Assembly (NCBI RefSeq): GCF_004519335.1
Contig: NZ_SOZD01000015.1
Coordinates: forward strand, 1 to 45,929
DNA length: 45,929 nucleotides
Direction: 5' to 3'
Origin: Jiella endophytica
GTDB lineage: Bacteria; Pseudomonadota; Alphaproteobacteria; Rhizobiales; Rhizobiaceae
Within the stretch, counting starts at the first letter, position 1, and each line of letters opens with the position of its first letter. Under the pieces are notes generated by a model. It worked only from the letters and a program-made list of their open reading frames with translations, was not told where the DNA came from and made no database searches. Shown piece by piece: positions 26,222 through 36,600 of the stretch. The position numbers and the translations under genes were made by a program.

Positions 26222-27619
26222 ATGCATCCGATCGCCATTCTCGGGGCCGGCATCGCCGGCCTGACCGCCGCCGCCGAACTCAAGCGCCGCGGCCTTCCCG
26301 TGGTGGTCTACGAGGCCGGCACGAAGGTCGGCGGGATGATGGCTTCCTTCAAGGATCCGGCCGGCTTCACCTATGATTTCGGCGCGCATTTCGTGAACAA
26401 CCGGCTGGCGAAGGCGCTCGGCGCCGCCGACATCTGCCGGCCGGTGAAACACTATGGCGAGGCGGTGCATCTTGCCGGCACCTCCTACGGCTACCCCTTC
26501 GGGCTCATGCGCTCGCCGCGCTTCGTCCGCGGCGCGGTGGCAAGCCGCCTGCGCCATCACGAGCTTCGCACCGCCGAGGACTGGTTCCGCCACCACTATG
26601 GCGACGCCCTGGCCGAGGCGGTGGCGATCCCGATCGCCGAAGCCTGGTCCGGCACGCCGGCGAGCGAACTTGCCCCTTCCGTCGGCGAGAAGATGTCGAA
26701 CGGCGCGCTGAAGACCCTCTATCTCAAGGCCGCCGCCCGGCTGACGGGCCGCGCGGTCTGCATCGGCTACTCCCACGAGCGGCCGGAAAATGCCGGCGTC
26801 TACCACGTCTATCCCGAGGGCGGCATTTCGCGGCTGCTGCAGCCGACCCTCGATGCCGTGTCGCATCTGGTGAGGCTCGAATCGCCGGTCGAAAAGATCC
26901 TCGTCGAGGACGGCGCGGTGCGCGGCCTTCGCGTCAATGGCGAGACGATCGAAGCTTCGGCGGTGATCTCGACGGCGCCGGTTCATGTCCTGCCGAAGCT
27001 CGTCGAAGGATCGGACGCGCTCGATCATCTCGCCCGCTTCCGCTACCGGCCGATGATCTTCGTCAACCTGCACTTTGAGGGCCGGGGCCATCTGCCGGAT
27101 ACGATGCTGTGGGTGCCGCGGCGCGACGTGCCGTTCTTCCGGCTGACCGAGACGCCGATCTCGATGCCGTGGCTGGCACCCGATGGCAAGACGCTGATCA
27201 CCTTCGACATCGGCTGCGCCGTCGGCGACGCCCTCTGGACCATGTCGGACGACAAGCTCGCCGAGCTCTGCCTCGACGGCATTGCGGAACTCTATCCGCA
27301 GCTGCGCGGCAAATATCTCGGCGCCGGCGGCATCATGAAGACGCCGATTTCCTATCCGGTCTACCGCCTCGACTACGAGGCTGAGCGGCAGCGCTTCGCC
27401 CGCTCCTCCGGCATCGACGGCCTCTACTCGATCGGCCGCAACGGCGAGTTCGCCCATATCCTGATGGAAGACGTCCACTGCCGCACCCTGAGGCGGATGG
27501 ACGCGGTTGCGGATTATGTCTGCCCGCCCTCTTCCACCGACACGGCGGTCGCCGAGCTGAAACGCATGGGTCGGCGGCTGGCCGAGGCGGACGGGGGCGT
27601 CGGGACGAAGGCGGCCTGA
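26222..27619 (+). CDS. FAD-dependent amine-oxidase/protoporphyrinogen-oxidase-like oxidoreductase
   Basis: A 465-residue protein with an N-terminal dinucleotide fold (AILGAGIAGLTAAAELKRRG, then VVYEAGTKVGGMMASF) and a C-terminal FAD-binding segment (DGLYSIGRNGEFAHILMEDV). Between them lies an amine-oxidase-type substrate domain. Relatives oxidise amines, protoporphyrinogen, carotenoid or lipid intermediates. The chemistry here is not decided by the sequence. The gene for ferrochelatase at 41131 is too far away to argue for a heme role. It stands alone, with GAGG-type sequence just before the ATG at 26222. Confidence 0.82.
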   Translation: MHPIAILGAGIAGLTAAAELKRRGLPVVVYEAGTKVGGMMASFKDPAGFTYDFGAHFVNNRLAKALGAADICRPVKHYGEAVHLAGTSYGYPFGLMRSPRFVRGAVASRLRHHELRTAEDWFRHHYGDALAEAVAIPIAEAWSGTPASELAPSVGEKMSNGALKTLYLKAAARLTGRAVCIGYSHERPENAGVYHVYPEGGISRLLQPTLDAVSHLVRLESPVEKILVEDGAVRGLRVNGETIEASAVISTAPVHVLPKLVEGSDALDHLARFRYRPMIFVNLHFEGRGHLPDTMLWVPRRDVPFFRLTETPISMPWLAPDGKTLITFDIGCAVGDALWTMSDDKLAELCLDGIAELYPQLRGKYLGAGGIMKTPISYPVYRLDYEAERQRFARSSGIDGLYSIGRNGEFAHILMEDVHCRTLRRMDAVADYVCPPSSTDTAVAELKRMGRRLAEADGGVGTKAA

Positions 27620-27661
27620 GCGGCGAGGCTCGGGGTCGGGGCTTGTGGCGGCTTGCTCCGG

Positions 27662-27679
27662 CTGTCATGACGCTGTCAT
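27662..27679 (+). promoter_or_regulatory. Pho box upstream of the iron-type ABC importer
   Basis: Two exact CTGTCAT heptamers separated by the four bases GACG, the canonical spacing of a PhoB dimer site (CTGTCAT-N4-CTGTCAT). It is on the same strand as, and 80 bases upstream of, the binding protein start. This is the clearest regulatory site in the window and predicts induction during phosphate limitation. Confidence 0.88.
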
Positions 27680-27758
27680 GACGGGACGGGTACTCCAAGG
27701 ATCGAGCCGGCGTCCGTTAGCCGACGCCGATCCGCAATCGACCTTCGAGAGCTTTTCC

Positions 27759-28742
27759 ATGATCCGCAAAGCCGGCCTCATCGCCATCTCGCTCGCCGCC
27801 ATCTTCGCGGCAGCCCCGGCCCTCGCACAGGAGGGCAAGCTGGTGCTCTACACCAGCCAGCCGAACGAGGACGCCCAGGCGACCGTCGATGCCTTCGAGA
27901 AGAAGTATCCCGGCGTCGAGGTCGAATGGGTGCGCGACGGCACCACCAAGGTGATGGCCAAGCTGCAGGCGGAATTCTCCGCCGGCAACCCGCAGCCCGA
28001 CGTGCTGCTGATCGCCGACAGCGTGACCATGGCCGGGCTGAAGCGCGACGGCCGGCTGATGTCCTACGAGGGCGCCGACACGACCGGCTTCGAGGACGGC
28101 CTCTACGACAAGGACAAGGCCTATTTCTCGACCAAGCTGATCACCACCGGCCTCGTCAACAACACCCGCGCCGAGATGACCCCGTCGTCCTGGAAGGACC
28201 TCACCAAGCCCGAGGCGAAGGGCCAGGTGACGATGCCGAGCCCGCTGACCTCCGGCGCAGCGCTCGTCCATCTCGCCACCATCACCCAGAACCCCGACCT
28301 CGGCTGGGACTATGTCGAGGCGCTGGCCAAGAACGGCGCGACGGCCGCCGGCGGCAATGGCGGCATCCTCAAGGCGGTGGCCGGCGGCCAGAAGGCCTAT
28401 GGCGTGATCGTCGACTACCTGCCGATCCGCGAGGCCGAGAAGGGCTCGCCGGTCAACTTCGTCTTCCCGACCGAAGGCGTCTCCGCGGTGACCGAGCCGG
28501 TGGCGATCCTGAAGACCGCCAAGAACCCGGACGCCGCCAAGGCCTTCGTCGACTTTCTCCTCTCCGAGGACGGCCAGAGGCTCGCCGCCAAGCAGGGCTA
28601 TCTGCCGGCCCGCGAAGGCGTCGCGCCGCCCGAGGGCTTTCCCTCCCGCGACAAGATCAAGCTAATGGCCTTCGACGCCGACAAGGCGCTGGCCGACGAG
28701 GAAGCGAACAAGAAGCGCTTCGCCGAGATCTTCGGCGGCTGA
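27759..28742 (+). CDS. ABC importer substrate-binding protein, iron(III)/AfuA-FbpA type
   Basis: A 327-residue periplasmic protein with a signal peptide of about 22 residues (LAAIFAAAPALAQ). The mature part (LVLYTSQPNEDAQATVDAFEKKYPGVEVEWVRDGTTKVMAKL as two joined pieces, then VLLIADSVTMAGLK and AYFSTKLITTGLVNN) is the family 1 ferric-iron or thiamine/aminoethylphosphonate type of binding fold. Because of the Pho box, a phosphorus-containing ligand is as plausible as ferric iron. The frame opens at 27645; the ATG at 27759 begins the signal peptide. The permease follows four bases later. Confidence 0.9.
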   Translation: MIRKAGLIAISLAAIFAAAPALAQEGKLVLYTSQPNEDAQATVDAFEKKYPGVEVEWVRDGTTKVMAKLQAEFSAGNPQPDVLLIADSVTMAGLKRDGRLMSYEGADTTGFEDGLYDKDKAYFSTKLITTGLVNNTRAEMTPSSWKDLTKPEAKGQVTMPSPLTSGAALVHLATITQNPDLGWDYVEALAKNGATAAGGNGGILKAVAGGQKAYGVIVDYLPIREAEKGSPVNFVFPTEGVSAVTEPVAILKTAKNPDAAKAFVDFLLSEDGQRLAAKQGYLPAREGVAPPEGFPSRDKIKLMAFDADKALADEEANKKRFAEIFGG

Positions 28743-28746
28743 CAGC

Positions 28747-30450
28747 TTGCCGACATTCCCGAGGCAAAGACCGGACGGCGAGGGCCTGGCTCTCGCCGTT
28801 CTCGTTGTCGCCGTCACCCTCGTCTCGGTGCTGCCCATCGCCCGCCTGCTTCTCGAGGCGGTCGCGCCGGGCGGACGCTTCGACCTTTCCAATCTCGGCT
28901 CGGTGCTCGCCGCCGCATCGACCTGGCGTGCCACCTGGCACTCGCTGGTGACCTCGCTTGCCGGGACGGCGATCTCGCTCGTCCTCGGCACGGCCTTCGC
29001 GCTCGCGGTGGCGCTCACCGACATCCGGGCGAAGGCGGCGCTGGTCTTTGCGTTCCTGCTGCCTCTGATGATCCCGCCGCAGGTGACGGCGCTCTCCTGG
29101 GCGCAGCTTGCCGGCCCGTCGAGCCCGATGCTGATCACCCTCGGTCTCGCGCCGCCGCTCGGCGCGCCGAACCCGCTCTACAGCGCCGAGGGGATCATCC
29201 TCCTCCTCGGCATCCAGCACGCGCCGCTGGTCTTCCTGGCGGTGCGCGCCGGGCTGCGGGGCCTGCCACGGGAGATGATCGAGGCGGCGCGGGCCTGCGG
29301 CGCCGGGCGGCTCTTCGTTCTGTGCACCATCGTCCTGCCGATGATGACCCCGGCGCTGGTCGCCGGTGCGGCGCTGGCCTTCGTCTCGGCGATCGGCAAC
29401 TTCGGCATTCCGGCGCTGCTCGGGATCCCCGCCGGCTATACCGTCCTACCCGCCTTGATCTATCAGCGGCTGGCGAGCTTCGGCCCGTCGATCATCTCCG
29501 ACGTCGCGGTTCTCTCTATCCTCGTCGGCGGCCTTGCCTTTCTCGGCTTCGCGCTGCAGTCGCTGCTGATCGGCAAACGCGACTTCAGAAGCGTCGGCGC
29601 GCCATCGGCGGCGCTGCGGTACCGTCTAGGGAAAGCACGGCTGCCGGTGGAGCTCGCCGCCTGGGGCGTCATCGTCGTCATTCTCGTCGTGCCGCTCGTC
29701 GCCCTCGTCGCGACGTCCCTCGTCAGCGCCTACGGCGTCCCGCTCAACGAAAAGACGATGACGCTCGGCAACTATGCCGAGGTGCTGTTTCGCCAAGACG
29801 CAACGGTGCGGGCCTTCCGCAACTCGTTCTTCCTTGCCGCCGGCGCGTCGCTCCTTCTGATGCTCCTCGCCGTCCCCTTCGCGGCGATGATCGTCTGGCG
29901 CGGCGGCAGGCTCCTGAAGGCTTTGGCGATGCTCGCCGAGGTGCCCTACGCCCTGCCGGGCATCGTCCTCGGCATCGCGGCGATCCTGATCTTCATCAGG
30001 CCGCTGCCGATCCTGGAGGTCAGCCTCTACAACACCATCTGGATCATCTTCTTCGCCTATCTCGCGCGCTTCCTGACGCTGTCGCTGCGGCCCGTCGTCG
30101 GCGCGGTGCAGCAACTCGATCGCGGGCTTGACGAGGCGGCGCGGATGACCGGCGCCGGCTATCTCTTCCGGCTGCGCACGGTGCTCTTTCCGCTGCTCGC
30201 GCCGGCGGCCGCCGCGGGCGCGGTGCTGACCTTCATGACCAGCTTCAACGAGCTGACGGTCTCGGCGCTGCTCTGGTCGGCGGGCAACGAGACCCTCGGC
30301 GTCGTGGTCTTCAATCTCGACGACGGCGGCTATACGGTGCTCGCCTCGGCGGTCGCGGTGGTGACCGTCGCGGCGATCCTGGCGATCATGGGCGTGACGG
30401 CGCTGTTCGGCAGCCGGCTGCCCCGCGGCGTATTGCCCTGGACGGACTGA
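28747..30450 (+). CDS. ABC importer permease, fused two-domain FbpB/AfuB type
   Basis: A 567-residue inner-membrane protein with about twelve helices in two homologous halves. Each half has an EAA loop: MIEAARACGAGRLFVLCTIV near 180 and LDEAARMTGAGYLFRLRTVL near 455. This is the fused permease layout of ferric iron importers. The start is a TTG at 28747, four bases after the binding protein stop; no other start codon precedes the first helix, and translational coupling is likely. The gene is convergent with the ATPase gene and separated from it by 41 bases. Confidence 0.92.
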   Translation: MPTFPRQRPDGEGLALAVLVVAVTLVSVLPIARLLLEAVAPGGRFDLSNLGSVLAAASTWRATWHSLVTSLAGTAISLVLGTAFALAVALTDIRAKAALVFAFLLPLMIPPQVTALSWAQLAGPSSPMLITLGLAPPLGAPNPLYSAEGIILLLGIQHAPLVFLAVRAGLRGLPREMIEAARACGAGRLFVLCTIVLPMMTPALVAGAALAFVSAIGNFGIPALLGIPAGYTVLPALIYQRLASFGPSIISDVAVLSILVGGLAFLGFALQSLLIGKRDFRSVGAPSAALRYRLGKARLPVELAAWGVIVVILVVPLVALVATSLVSAYGVPLNEKTMTLGNYAEVLFRQDATVRAFRNSFFLAAGASLLLMLLAVPFAAMIVWRGGRLLKALAMLAEVPYALPGIVLGIAAILIFIRPLPILEVSLYNTIWIIFFAYLARFLTLSLRPVVGAVQQLDRGLDEAARMTGAGYLFRLRTVLFPLLAPAAAAGAVLTFMTSFNELTVSALLWSAGNETLGVVVFNLDDGGYTVLASAVAVVTVAAILAIMGVTALFGSRLPRGVLPWTD

Positions 30451-30491
30451 TTGTATCGAGAGCCGGAGGCTTCTCCGTTCAAGGCGAGCCC

Positions 30492-31580
30492 TCAGGCCGC
30501 CTCGGCAAGGCTCTTCGTCGTCGCAGCCGCCGATGGCAGCACCCAGCCGTCGCGAACCACCACCCGCACGATGTCGCCGATGGCGATGCGCTCGGCCGAC
30601 GTCACCGGGAGAAGCACGCCCGGCGCCATGTCCGGCTCGATCTCGTAGAGCGTGTGGGCGCCCTTGAAGACCGCCTTGCGGACCTTCGCCGCAAAGCCAC
30701 CGTCGCCGAGCGCCAGGCCTTCCGGTTTCAGCGCGAGGCGCGCGGCGCCGGAGGATGGCGCACCGCCAGCCGCCCGCACCAGCGCCTCGCTGCCATGGAG
30801 GGACACCCGGGAGCGCCCGTCGCCTGCCCGCCCGAGCGCCATGCAGTCGACGACATGGCCGTTGCCGACGAAGCGGGCGACGCCCTCCCCCGCAGGCTCG
30901 GCATAGAGGGTCGCGGGATCCGCCACCTGCAGGATGCGGCCTTTTTCCATCACCGCGATCCGATCGGCCATCGCCATCGCCTCGGCCTGATCATGGGTGA
31001 CATAGACCATCGTCGCGCCGGTCCGCGCGTGGAAGGCGCGAAACGTCTCCTCCATTGCGGCCCTCAGATGCACGTCGAGATTGGCGAGCGGCTCGTCGAG
31101 CAGGATGACGTCGGGGTCCATGGCGAGGCAGCGGGCAAGCGCCACGCGCTGGCGCTGGCCGCCGGAAAGCTCGGCCGGGCGCCGCGCCTCGAAGCCGGAG
31201 AGCTCGACGGCCGCCAGCGCCTCGCCGACCTTGCGGGCCATCTCCGCCTTGCCGAGCCCGCGCACCCTCAGCGCATAGCCGACATTCTCGGCAACGGTCA
31301 TGTGCGGCCAGAGCGCGTAGGACTGGAAGACGATGGCAACGTTGCGCTTCTCGGGCGGGACATGCATTCCTTCGCCGGCGACGAGCTGCTCGCCGAAGCG
31401 GATCGCGCCGGCGCTGAGCGTCTCGAAACCGGCGATCAGCCGCAGGAGCGTGGTCTTGCCGCAGCCGGACGGCCCGAGGAGAGCGACGAATTCGCCTTCC
31501 GCGATCTCGAGCGATACGTCGTCGACCGCCGCGGTGCCGTCGAAACGTTTCGTCGCCCCGGCGATGCTGATGGCCGTCAT
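30492..31580 (-). CDS. ABC importer ATPase, FbpC/PotA type
   Basis: A 362-residue ATPase: Walker A GPSGCGKTT at 36-44, Q-loop VFQSYALWPHMTV, signature ELSGGQRQRVALARCL, Walker B VILLDEPLANLD and the switch THDQAEAM; the last ~120 residues form a TOBE-like regulatory domain. It is the type that partners a fused FbpB permease, and that permease is its convergent neighbour 41 bases away. However, it is transcribed on the minus strand 22 bases downstream of fhs, so it is probably expressed from the fhs promoter and not from the Pho box. Confidence 0.93.
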   Translation of the reverse strand: MTAISIAGATKRFDGTAAVDDVSLEIAEGEFVALLGPSGCGKTTLLRLIAGFETLSAGAIRFGEQLVAGEGMHVPPEKRNVAIVFQSYALWPHMTVAENVGYALRVRGLGKAEMARKVGEALAAVELSGFEARRPAELSGGQRQRVALARCLAMDPDVILLDEPLANLDVHLRAAMEETFRAFHARTGATMVYVTHDQAEAMAMADRIAVMEKGRILQVADPATLYAEPAGEGVARFVGNGHVVDCMALGRAGDGRSRVSLHGSEALVRAAGGAPSSGAARLALKPEGLALGDGGFAAKVRKAVFKGAHTLYEIEPDMAPGVLLPVTSAERIAIGDIVRVVVRDGWVLPSAAATTKSLAEAA

Positions 31581-31602
31581 GTCTCGATCGTCTCCGCCGG
31601 CG

Positions 31603-33282
31603 TCAGAACAGACCTTCGATCTCGCCGTTGTCGTTGAGATAGATCGATTCGGCCGCCGGCTGCGAGGGCAGGCCCGGCATGGTCATGATCTGCCCGCAGA
31701 TGGCGACGACGAAGCCGGCGCCCGCAGAGAGCCGCACCTCGCGCACATGGACGGAAAAGTCCGCCGGCGCGCCACGCTTCGTCGGGTCGGTGGAGAAGGA
31801 ATACTGCGTCTTCGCCATGCAGACCGGCAGATTGCCGTAGCCGGCCTCCTGCCAGGCGGAAAGCTGGTCGCGGACCGACTGGTCGGCCGTGACCTCGGCG
31901 CCGCGATAGATCTTCTTCACGACCGTCTCGATCTTTTCGAAGAGGCCCATCTCGTCGGGATAGATCGGCTGGAAATCGGCCGTGCCGCCGTCGGCAAGTT
32001 CGACCACCTTCTCGGCAAGGCCGGTGATCCCGGCCGATCCCTCCGCCCAGTGGCGGCAGACGATCGCCTCGGCGCCGAGGGTCGCGACGTAGTCCTTCAC
32101 GGCGGCGATCTCGGCTTCGGTGTCGGCGGAGAAATGATTGATCGCGACGACGACCGGCACGCCGAAGCCTTTGACGTTCTCGACGTGGCGGCCGAGATTG
32201 GCGCAGCCGGCCTTCACCGCCTCGACATTCTCGGCGCCAAGATCGGCCTTGGCGACGCCGCCATTCATCTTCATCGCCCGGACGGTGGCGACGACGACGG
32301 CCGCTGCCGGCTTGAGGCCCGCCTTGCGGCACTTGATGTCGAAGAACTTCTCGGCCCCGAGATCGGCGCCGAAGCCCGCCTCGGTGACGACATAGTCGGC
32401 GAGCTTCAGCGCGGCCTTCGTTGCGACCACCGAATTGCAGCCATGGGCGATATTGGCGAAGGGGCCGCCATGGACGAAGGCCGGGTTGTTCTCCAGAGTC
32501 TGGACGAGGTTCGGCTGGATCGCATCCTTCAGGAGAACCGCCATCGCGCCATCGGCCTTGAGGTCTCTGGCGGTCACTGGCGTCTTGTCGCGACGGTAGG
32601 CGACGATGATGTCGCCGAGGCGTTTTTCGAGATCCTTCAGGTCATTCGACAAACACAGGATCGCCATGACCTCGGAGGCGACGGTGATGTCGAAGCCGGT
32701 CTCACGGGGGAAGCCATTGGCGACGCCGCCGAGCGAAGCGGTGATCTGGCGCAGCGCCCGGTCGTTCATGTCGAGCACCCGCCGCCAGGTGACCCGGCGG
32801 GAATCGATCTGCAGCTCGTTGCCCCAGTAGATGTGGTTGTCGATCATCGCCGAGAGCAGGTTGTGCGCCGTGGTGATCGCGTGGAAGTCGCCGGTGAAAT
32901 GGAGGTTCATGTCCTCCATCGGCACCACCTGGGCATAGCCGCCGCCGGCGGCCCCGCCCTTGACGCCGAAGCAGGGTCCGAGCGAGGCCTCGCGGATGCA
33001 GATCAGCGCGTTCTTGCCGATGCGGTTGAGCCCGTCGCCGAGGCCGACGGTGGTCGTCGTCTTGCCCTCGCCGGCCGGCGTCGGATTGACGGCGGTGACG
33101 AGGATCAGCTTGCCGTCGGGCCGGCTTTCGAGGCTGTTCAGGAAAGGCGCGGAAATCTTCGCCTTGTCGTGGCCATAGGGAACGATGTCCTCTTCGGACA
33201 TGCCGAGGCGCGCGGCGATCTCCTTGATCGGCTTCTTGGTCGCGGCGCGGGCGATGGCGATGTCGGAGTTGAATTCGCTCAA
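31603..33282 (-). CDS. fhs: Formate-tetrahydrofolate ligase
   Basis: A 559-residue enzyme, full length for the family, that makes 10-formyl-THF from formate, THF and ATP in the cytoplasm. The ATP loop [11 protein letters not shown] lies at 66-76; [21 protein letters not shown] and the [10 protein letters not shown] segments are also typical. The start is TTG at 33282, supported by GGGAGA six bases upstream and by the usual N-terminus ([13 protein letters not shown]). With metF it shows an active one-carbon network. The ATPase gene starts 22 bases after its stop. Confidence 0.96.
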   Translation of the reverse strand: MSEFNSDIAIARAATKKPIKEIAARLGMSEEDIVPYGHDKAKISAPFLNSLESRPDGKLILVTAVNPTPAGEGKTTTTVGLGDGLNRIGKNALICIREASLGPCFGVKGGAAGGGYAQVVPMEDMNLHFTGDFHAITTAHNLLSAMIDNHIYWGNELQIDSRRVTWRRVLDMNDRALRQITASLGGVANGFPRETGFDITVASEVMAILCLSNDLKDLEKRLGDIIVAYRRDKTPVTARDLKADGAMAVLLKDAIQPNLVQTLENNPAFVHGGPFANIAHGCNSVVATKAALKLADYVVTEAGFGADLGAEKFFDIKCRKAGLKPAAAVVVATVRAMKMNGGVAKADLGAENVEAVKAGCANLGRHVENVKGFGVPVVVAINHFSADTEAEIAAVKDYVATLGAEAIVCRHWAEGSAGITGLAEKVVELADGGTADFQPIYPDEMGLFEKIETVVKKIYRGAEVTADQSVRDQLSAWQEAGYGNLPVCMAKTQYSFSTDPTKRGAPADFSVHVREVRLSAGAGFVVAICGQIMTMPGLPSQPAAESIYLNDNGEIEGLF

Positions 33283-33426
33283 GGCTTTCTCCCTACAGTC
33301 AATCTTTTGGCGCCAGCATACGCAAGGTGCCGAACCATTGCCACCGTGCGGGCGCCGGGAAATCCGGCAACGGCGGCGCGGTCGATCGTCGAAGGGAAAA
33401 GTCAGGGGCGCCGACGAGACGAAAAG

Positions 33427-33461
33427 AAAAGCCCGGCGTGGGAGGAGATCGCCGAGCTTTT
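33427..33461 (-). terminator. Hairpin terminator with a CTCCTCCC loop, downstream of putA
   Basis: A 12-bp stem beginning AAAAGC and ending GCTTTT, with an 11-base loop. Position 33433/33455 pairs as G-U on the minus strand but mismatches (C-A) on the plus strand, so the minus strand is the sense. The minus-strand loop reads ATCTCCTCCCA. It terminates putA and the short ORF between them. Confidence 0.75.
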
Positions 33462-33464
33462 CTT

Positions 33465-33614
33465 CTACTCGTATCTGCGGAACGCGACATCAGGAGGCAA
33501 TGCGAATTCCGCTGCCTGCTGCCGGGTCGGAAAATGCGGCCACACCACATGGGAGGAAAGGGCGGACCGCCTCGTCATCCTTGCCCGACTCACACAAGCT
33601 ACCACAGTTTCCAT
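33465..33614 (-). CDS. Putative 49-residue protein between putA and its terminator
   Basis: A minus-strand frame starting ATG at 33614 (alternative ATG 33578, 37 residues) and ending TAG four bases before the terminator stem. The C-terminal half, [17 protein letters not shown] and VAFRRYE, looks like folded protein, not random code. No family recognised. It begins 22 bases after the putA stop, so cotranscription is likely. The same stretch has CCUCC motifs in small stem-loops (around 33490-33520), so a non-coding RNA reading is the alternative. Confidence 0.4.
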   Translation of the reverse strand: METVVACVSRARMTRRSALSSHVVWPHFPTRQQAAEFALPPDVAFRRYE

Positions 33615-33635
33615 GGTCTTGCTGTGTCCTCGTTG

Positions 33636-36600
33636 CTACGACTCCATGGCGATGAGGCTGGCGTTGCCTCCGGCTGCGGCAGTATTGACCGATATCACCT
33701 GCTCCCGTGCGAAACGGGCCAGGTAGTTCGGTCCGCCTGCCTTCGGCCCCGTCCCGGAAAGGCCAGATCCGCCAAAGGGTTGCGAGCCTACAATCGCGCC
33801 GATGATATTCCGGTTCACATACAGGTTACCAACGGTTAGCCGTGCAATGACTTTGTTCGCGGTCTCGTTGATCCGGCTATGCACGCCGAGGGTCAGGCCG
33901 TAGCCCGTCGCCTCGATGGCATCGAGGATCTTGCCGAAGTCCTTTGTCTTCCAGCGCACGACATGCAGGATCGGGCCGAACACCTCGCGGTCGAGCGCCT
34001 CCGGCCGATCGAGCTCGACGACATGGGGCGCGAAATAGTGCCCCTTGCCGGATAGCCCCTCGGGCACCTTGCCGCGATAGCGGATCGTCTGTTCGGCCTC
34101 CATGCGCCGGACATGCTCCTGCAGCATGGCGAGCTGCTCGCCGTCGATCACCGGACCGATGTCGGTGGCAAGCTCGCGCGGATCGCCGACGGTCAGTTCC
34201 TTCGCGGCGCCGACGATCATTTCGAGGATACGGTCGCCGACGTCCTCCTGCAGGAACAGCAGCCGGAGCGCCGAACAGCGCTGGCCGGCGGAGCGGAAGG
34301 CCGACATCACCACGTCGTCGGCGACCTGCTCGGGCAGTGCGGTGGCGTCGGCGATCAGCGCGTTGATGCCGCCGGTCTCGGCAATCAGCGGCGCGATCGG
34401 CGCGTTGCGGGCGGCGAGCGCCCGGTTGATCGCAAAGGCGGTCTCGGTCGAGCCGGTGAAGGCGACGAGCGCCGTCAGATCGTGGGAGGTGAGCGCCGCG
34501 CCGGTCTCGCCGTCGCCAGGCGCCAGATAGAGGTGCTCCTTGGCAAACCCGGCCCGGTGGAGGAGCTCGACGGCCCTGGCGGCGATCAGCGGGGTCTGCT
34601 CCGCCGGCTTACCGATGACGACGTTGCCGGCAGCAAGCGCCGCGGCGACCTGGCCGGTGAAGATCGCCAGCGGGAAGTTCCACGGCGAGATCGCCACGGC
34701 GACGCCGCGCGAGCGATAGGTCAGGCGGTTCTCTTCGCCCGTCGGCCCCGGCAGGTTCACCGGCTCGCCGAACAGCCGCATCGCCTCGTCGGCATAGAAG
34801 CGCAGAAAGTCCACCGCTTCGCGCACTTCGGCGATGGCATCGTCGAGGGTCTTGCCGCCCTCCGCCGCAAGGATCGCCAGAAGCTCGGCCTCGTGGCTCT
34901 CGAAAAGGCCCGCCGCCTTGCGCAGCATTTCCGCCCGCCGCGCCGCCGGCACCGCCTCGGCAGCCGTGACATGCCGCGCCGCCTCGCCGACGAGCGCCGT
35001 CGCGGCCTCGGCGGAGAGATGGTGGCTCGTCCCGAGCACGGTCCCGTCGACCGGCGAGACGATCTCCACCGGCTCGGCCCCCTTCTTCGCCGCCTCCGCC
35101 TCGCAGCGGGCCGCAAGTCCGGTCACGGCGGCGCGGCCGCGCTCGGAAATCAGGCTGGCCAGCGCCTTGCGGTCGCCGCTCTCGACGCCGGCGGAGTTCT
35201 TGCGCGGCGAGAACAGATCCTTCGGCAGGCCGATCTTCGGATGGCGCGCCGGGCCCTCCGCCAGCACCGACCGCGGCCGGACCAGAAGATCGTCGACCGG
35301 CACGTCCTCGTCGCCCACCATCGCCACGAAGGAGGAGTTGGCGCCGTTTTCGAGGAGCCGGCGGACGAGATAGGCGAGAAGGTCGCGATAGCCGCCGACG
35401 GGGGCGTAGATCCGGCAGGCGATCGGCGGCTTCGGCCCGCCCCGCCGCAGCGTCTCGTAGAGCGCCTCGCCCATGCCGTGCAGGCGCTGGAACTCGAAGC
35501 CGGTGGCGTCGCTGCCGGCCATTTCGAGGATGGTTGCGACGGTCAGCGCGTTGTGGGTGGCAAATTGCGGATAGATCCGCGCCCGCCGGTCGAGCAGCGC
35601 CTTGGAGCAGACGAGATAGGCCAGATCCGTCGCCGGCTTGCGGGTGTAGACCGGATAGCCGTCGAGCCCCTTTTCCTGGGCGTGCTTGATCTCGGTGTCC
35701 CAATAGGCGCCCTTGACGAGGCGCACCATCATCCGGATCCCGGCGGCGCCGCAAAGCGCGTCGATATGGTCGATGACCGCGACGGCGCGCTTCTGATAGG
35801 CCTGGACGGCGAGGCCGAAGCCCTCCCAACCCTTGAAGTCGAAGCGCTTCACCAGCGCGTCGATGACGTCGAGGGAGATCTCCAGCCGCTCGGCCTCCTC
35901 CGCATCGATGGTCAGGTTGAGGTCGTAGCCGCGTGCCATCTCGGCAAGGGCCTCGACCTTCGGCAGAAGTTCGGCGATGACCCGCTCGTGCTGCAGCGGA
36001 TGATAGCGCGGATGCAGGGCCGACAGCTTCACCGAGATGCCCGGCCGGTCCGGCAGCTTCTTGTTGCCGGCCTTGCGGCCGATCTTCTCGATGGCATTGG
36101 CGTAGGAGCGATAATAGCGCTCGGCGTCCTCCATCGTGCGGGCGCCCTCGCCCAGCATGTCGTAGGAGTGGCGATAGCCCTTCGCCTCGAAGCCCCGCGC
36201 CCGTTCCAGCGCGTCGTCGATGGTCTCGCCGAGGACGAAGTGCCGGCCGAGAAAGCGCATGGCCTGCCGCGTCGCCTGGCGCACCGCCGGGCCACCGAGC
36301 CGCTTGACGAGGCCGGACATGACGCCCTGCGGCGTCTCGTTCGGCCGGATGATCCGCGCCGAGATGCCGAGTGCCCAGGCCGAGGCCGCCGTCATCAGGC
36401 GGTCCTCGCCGCCCTCGTGATGGGCCCAGTCGCCGGCGCCGATCTTCTCCTCGATCAGCCGGTCCTGCGTCGCCGCGTCGGGCACGCGCAGAAGCGCCTC
36501 GGCGAGGATCATCAGGGCGAGGCCTTCGCGGCTCGACAGGCCGTATTCGCGCAGGAAATCCTCGACACCGCCGATGCCGCCCGCCGCCTTGCGGATGCCG

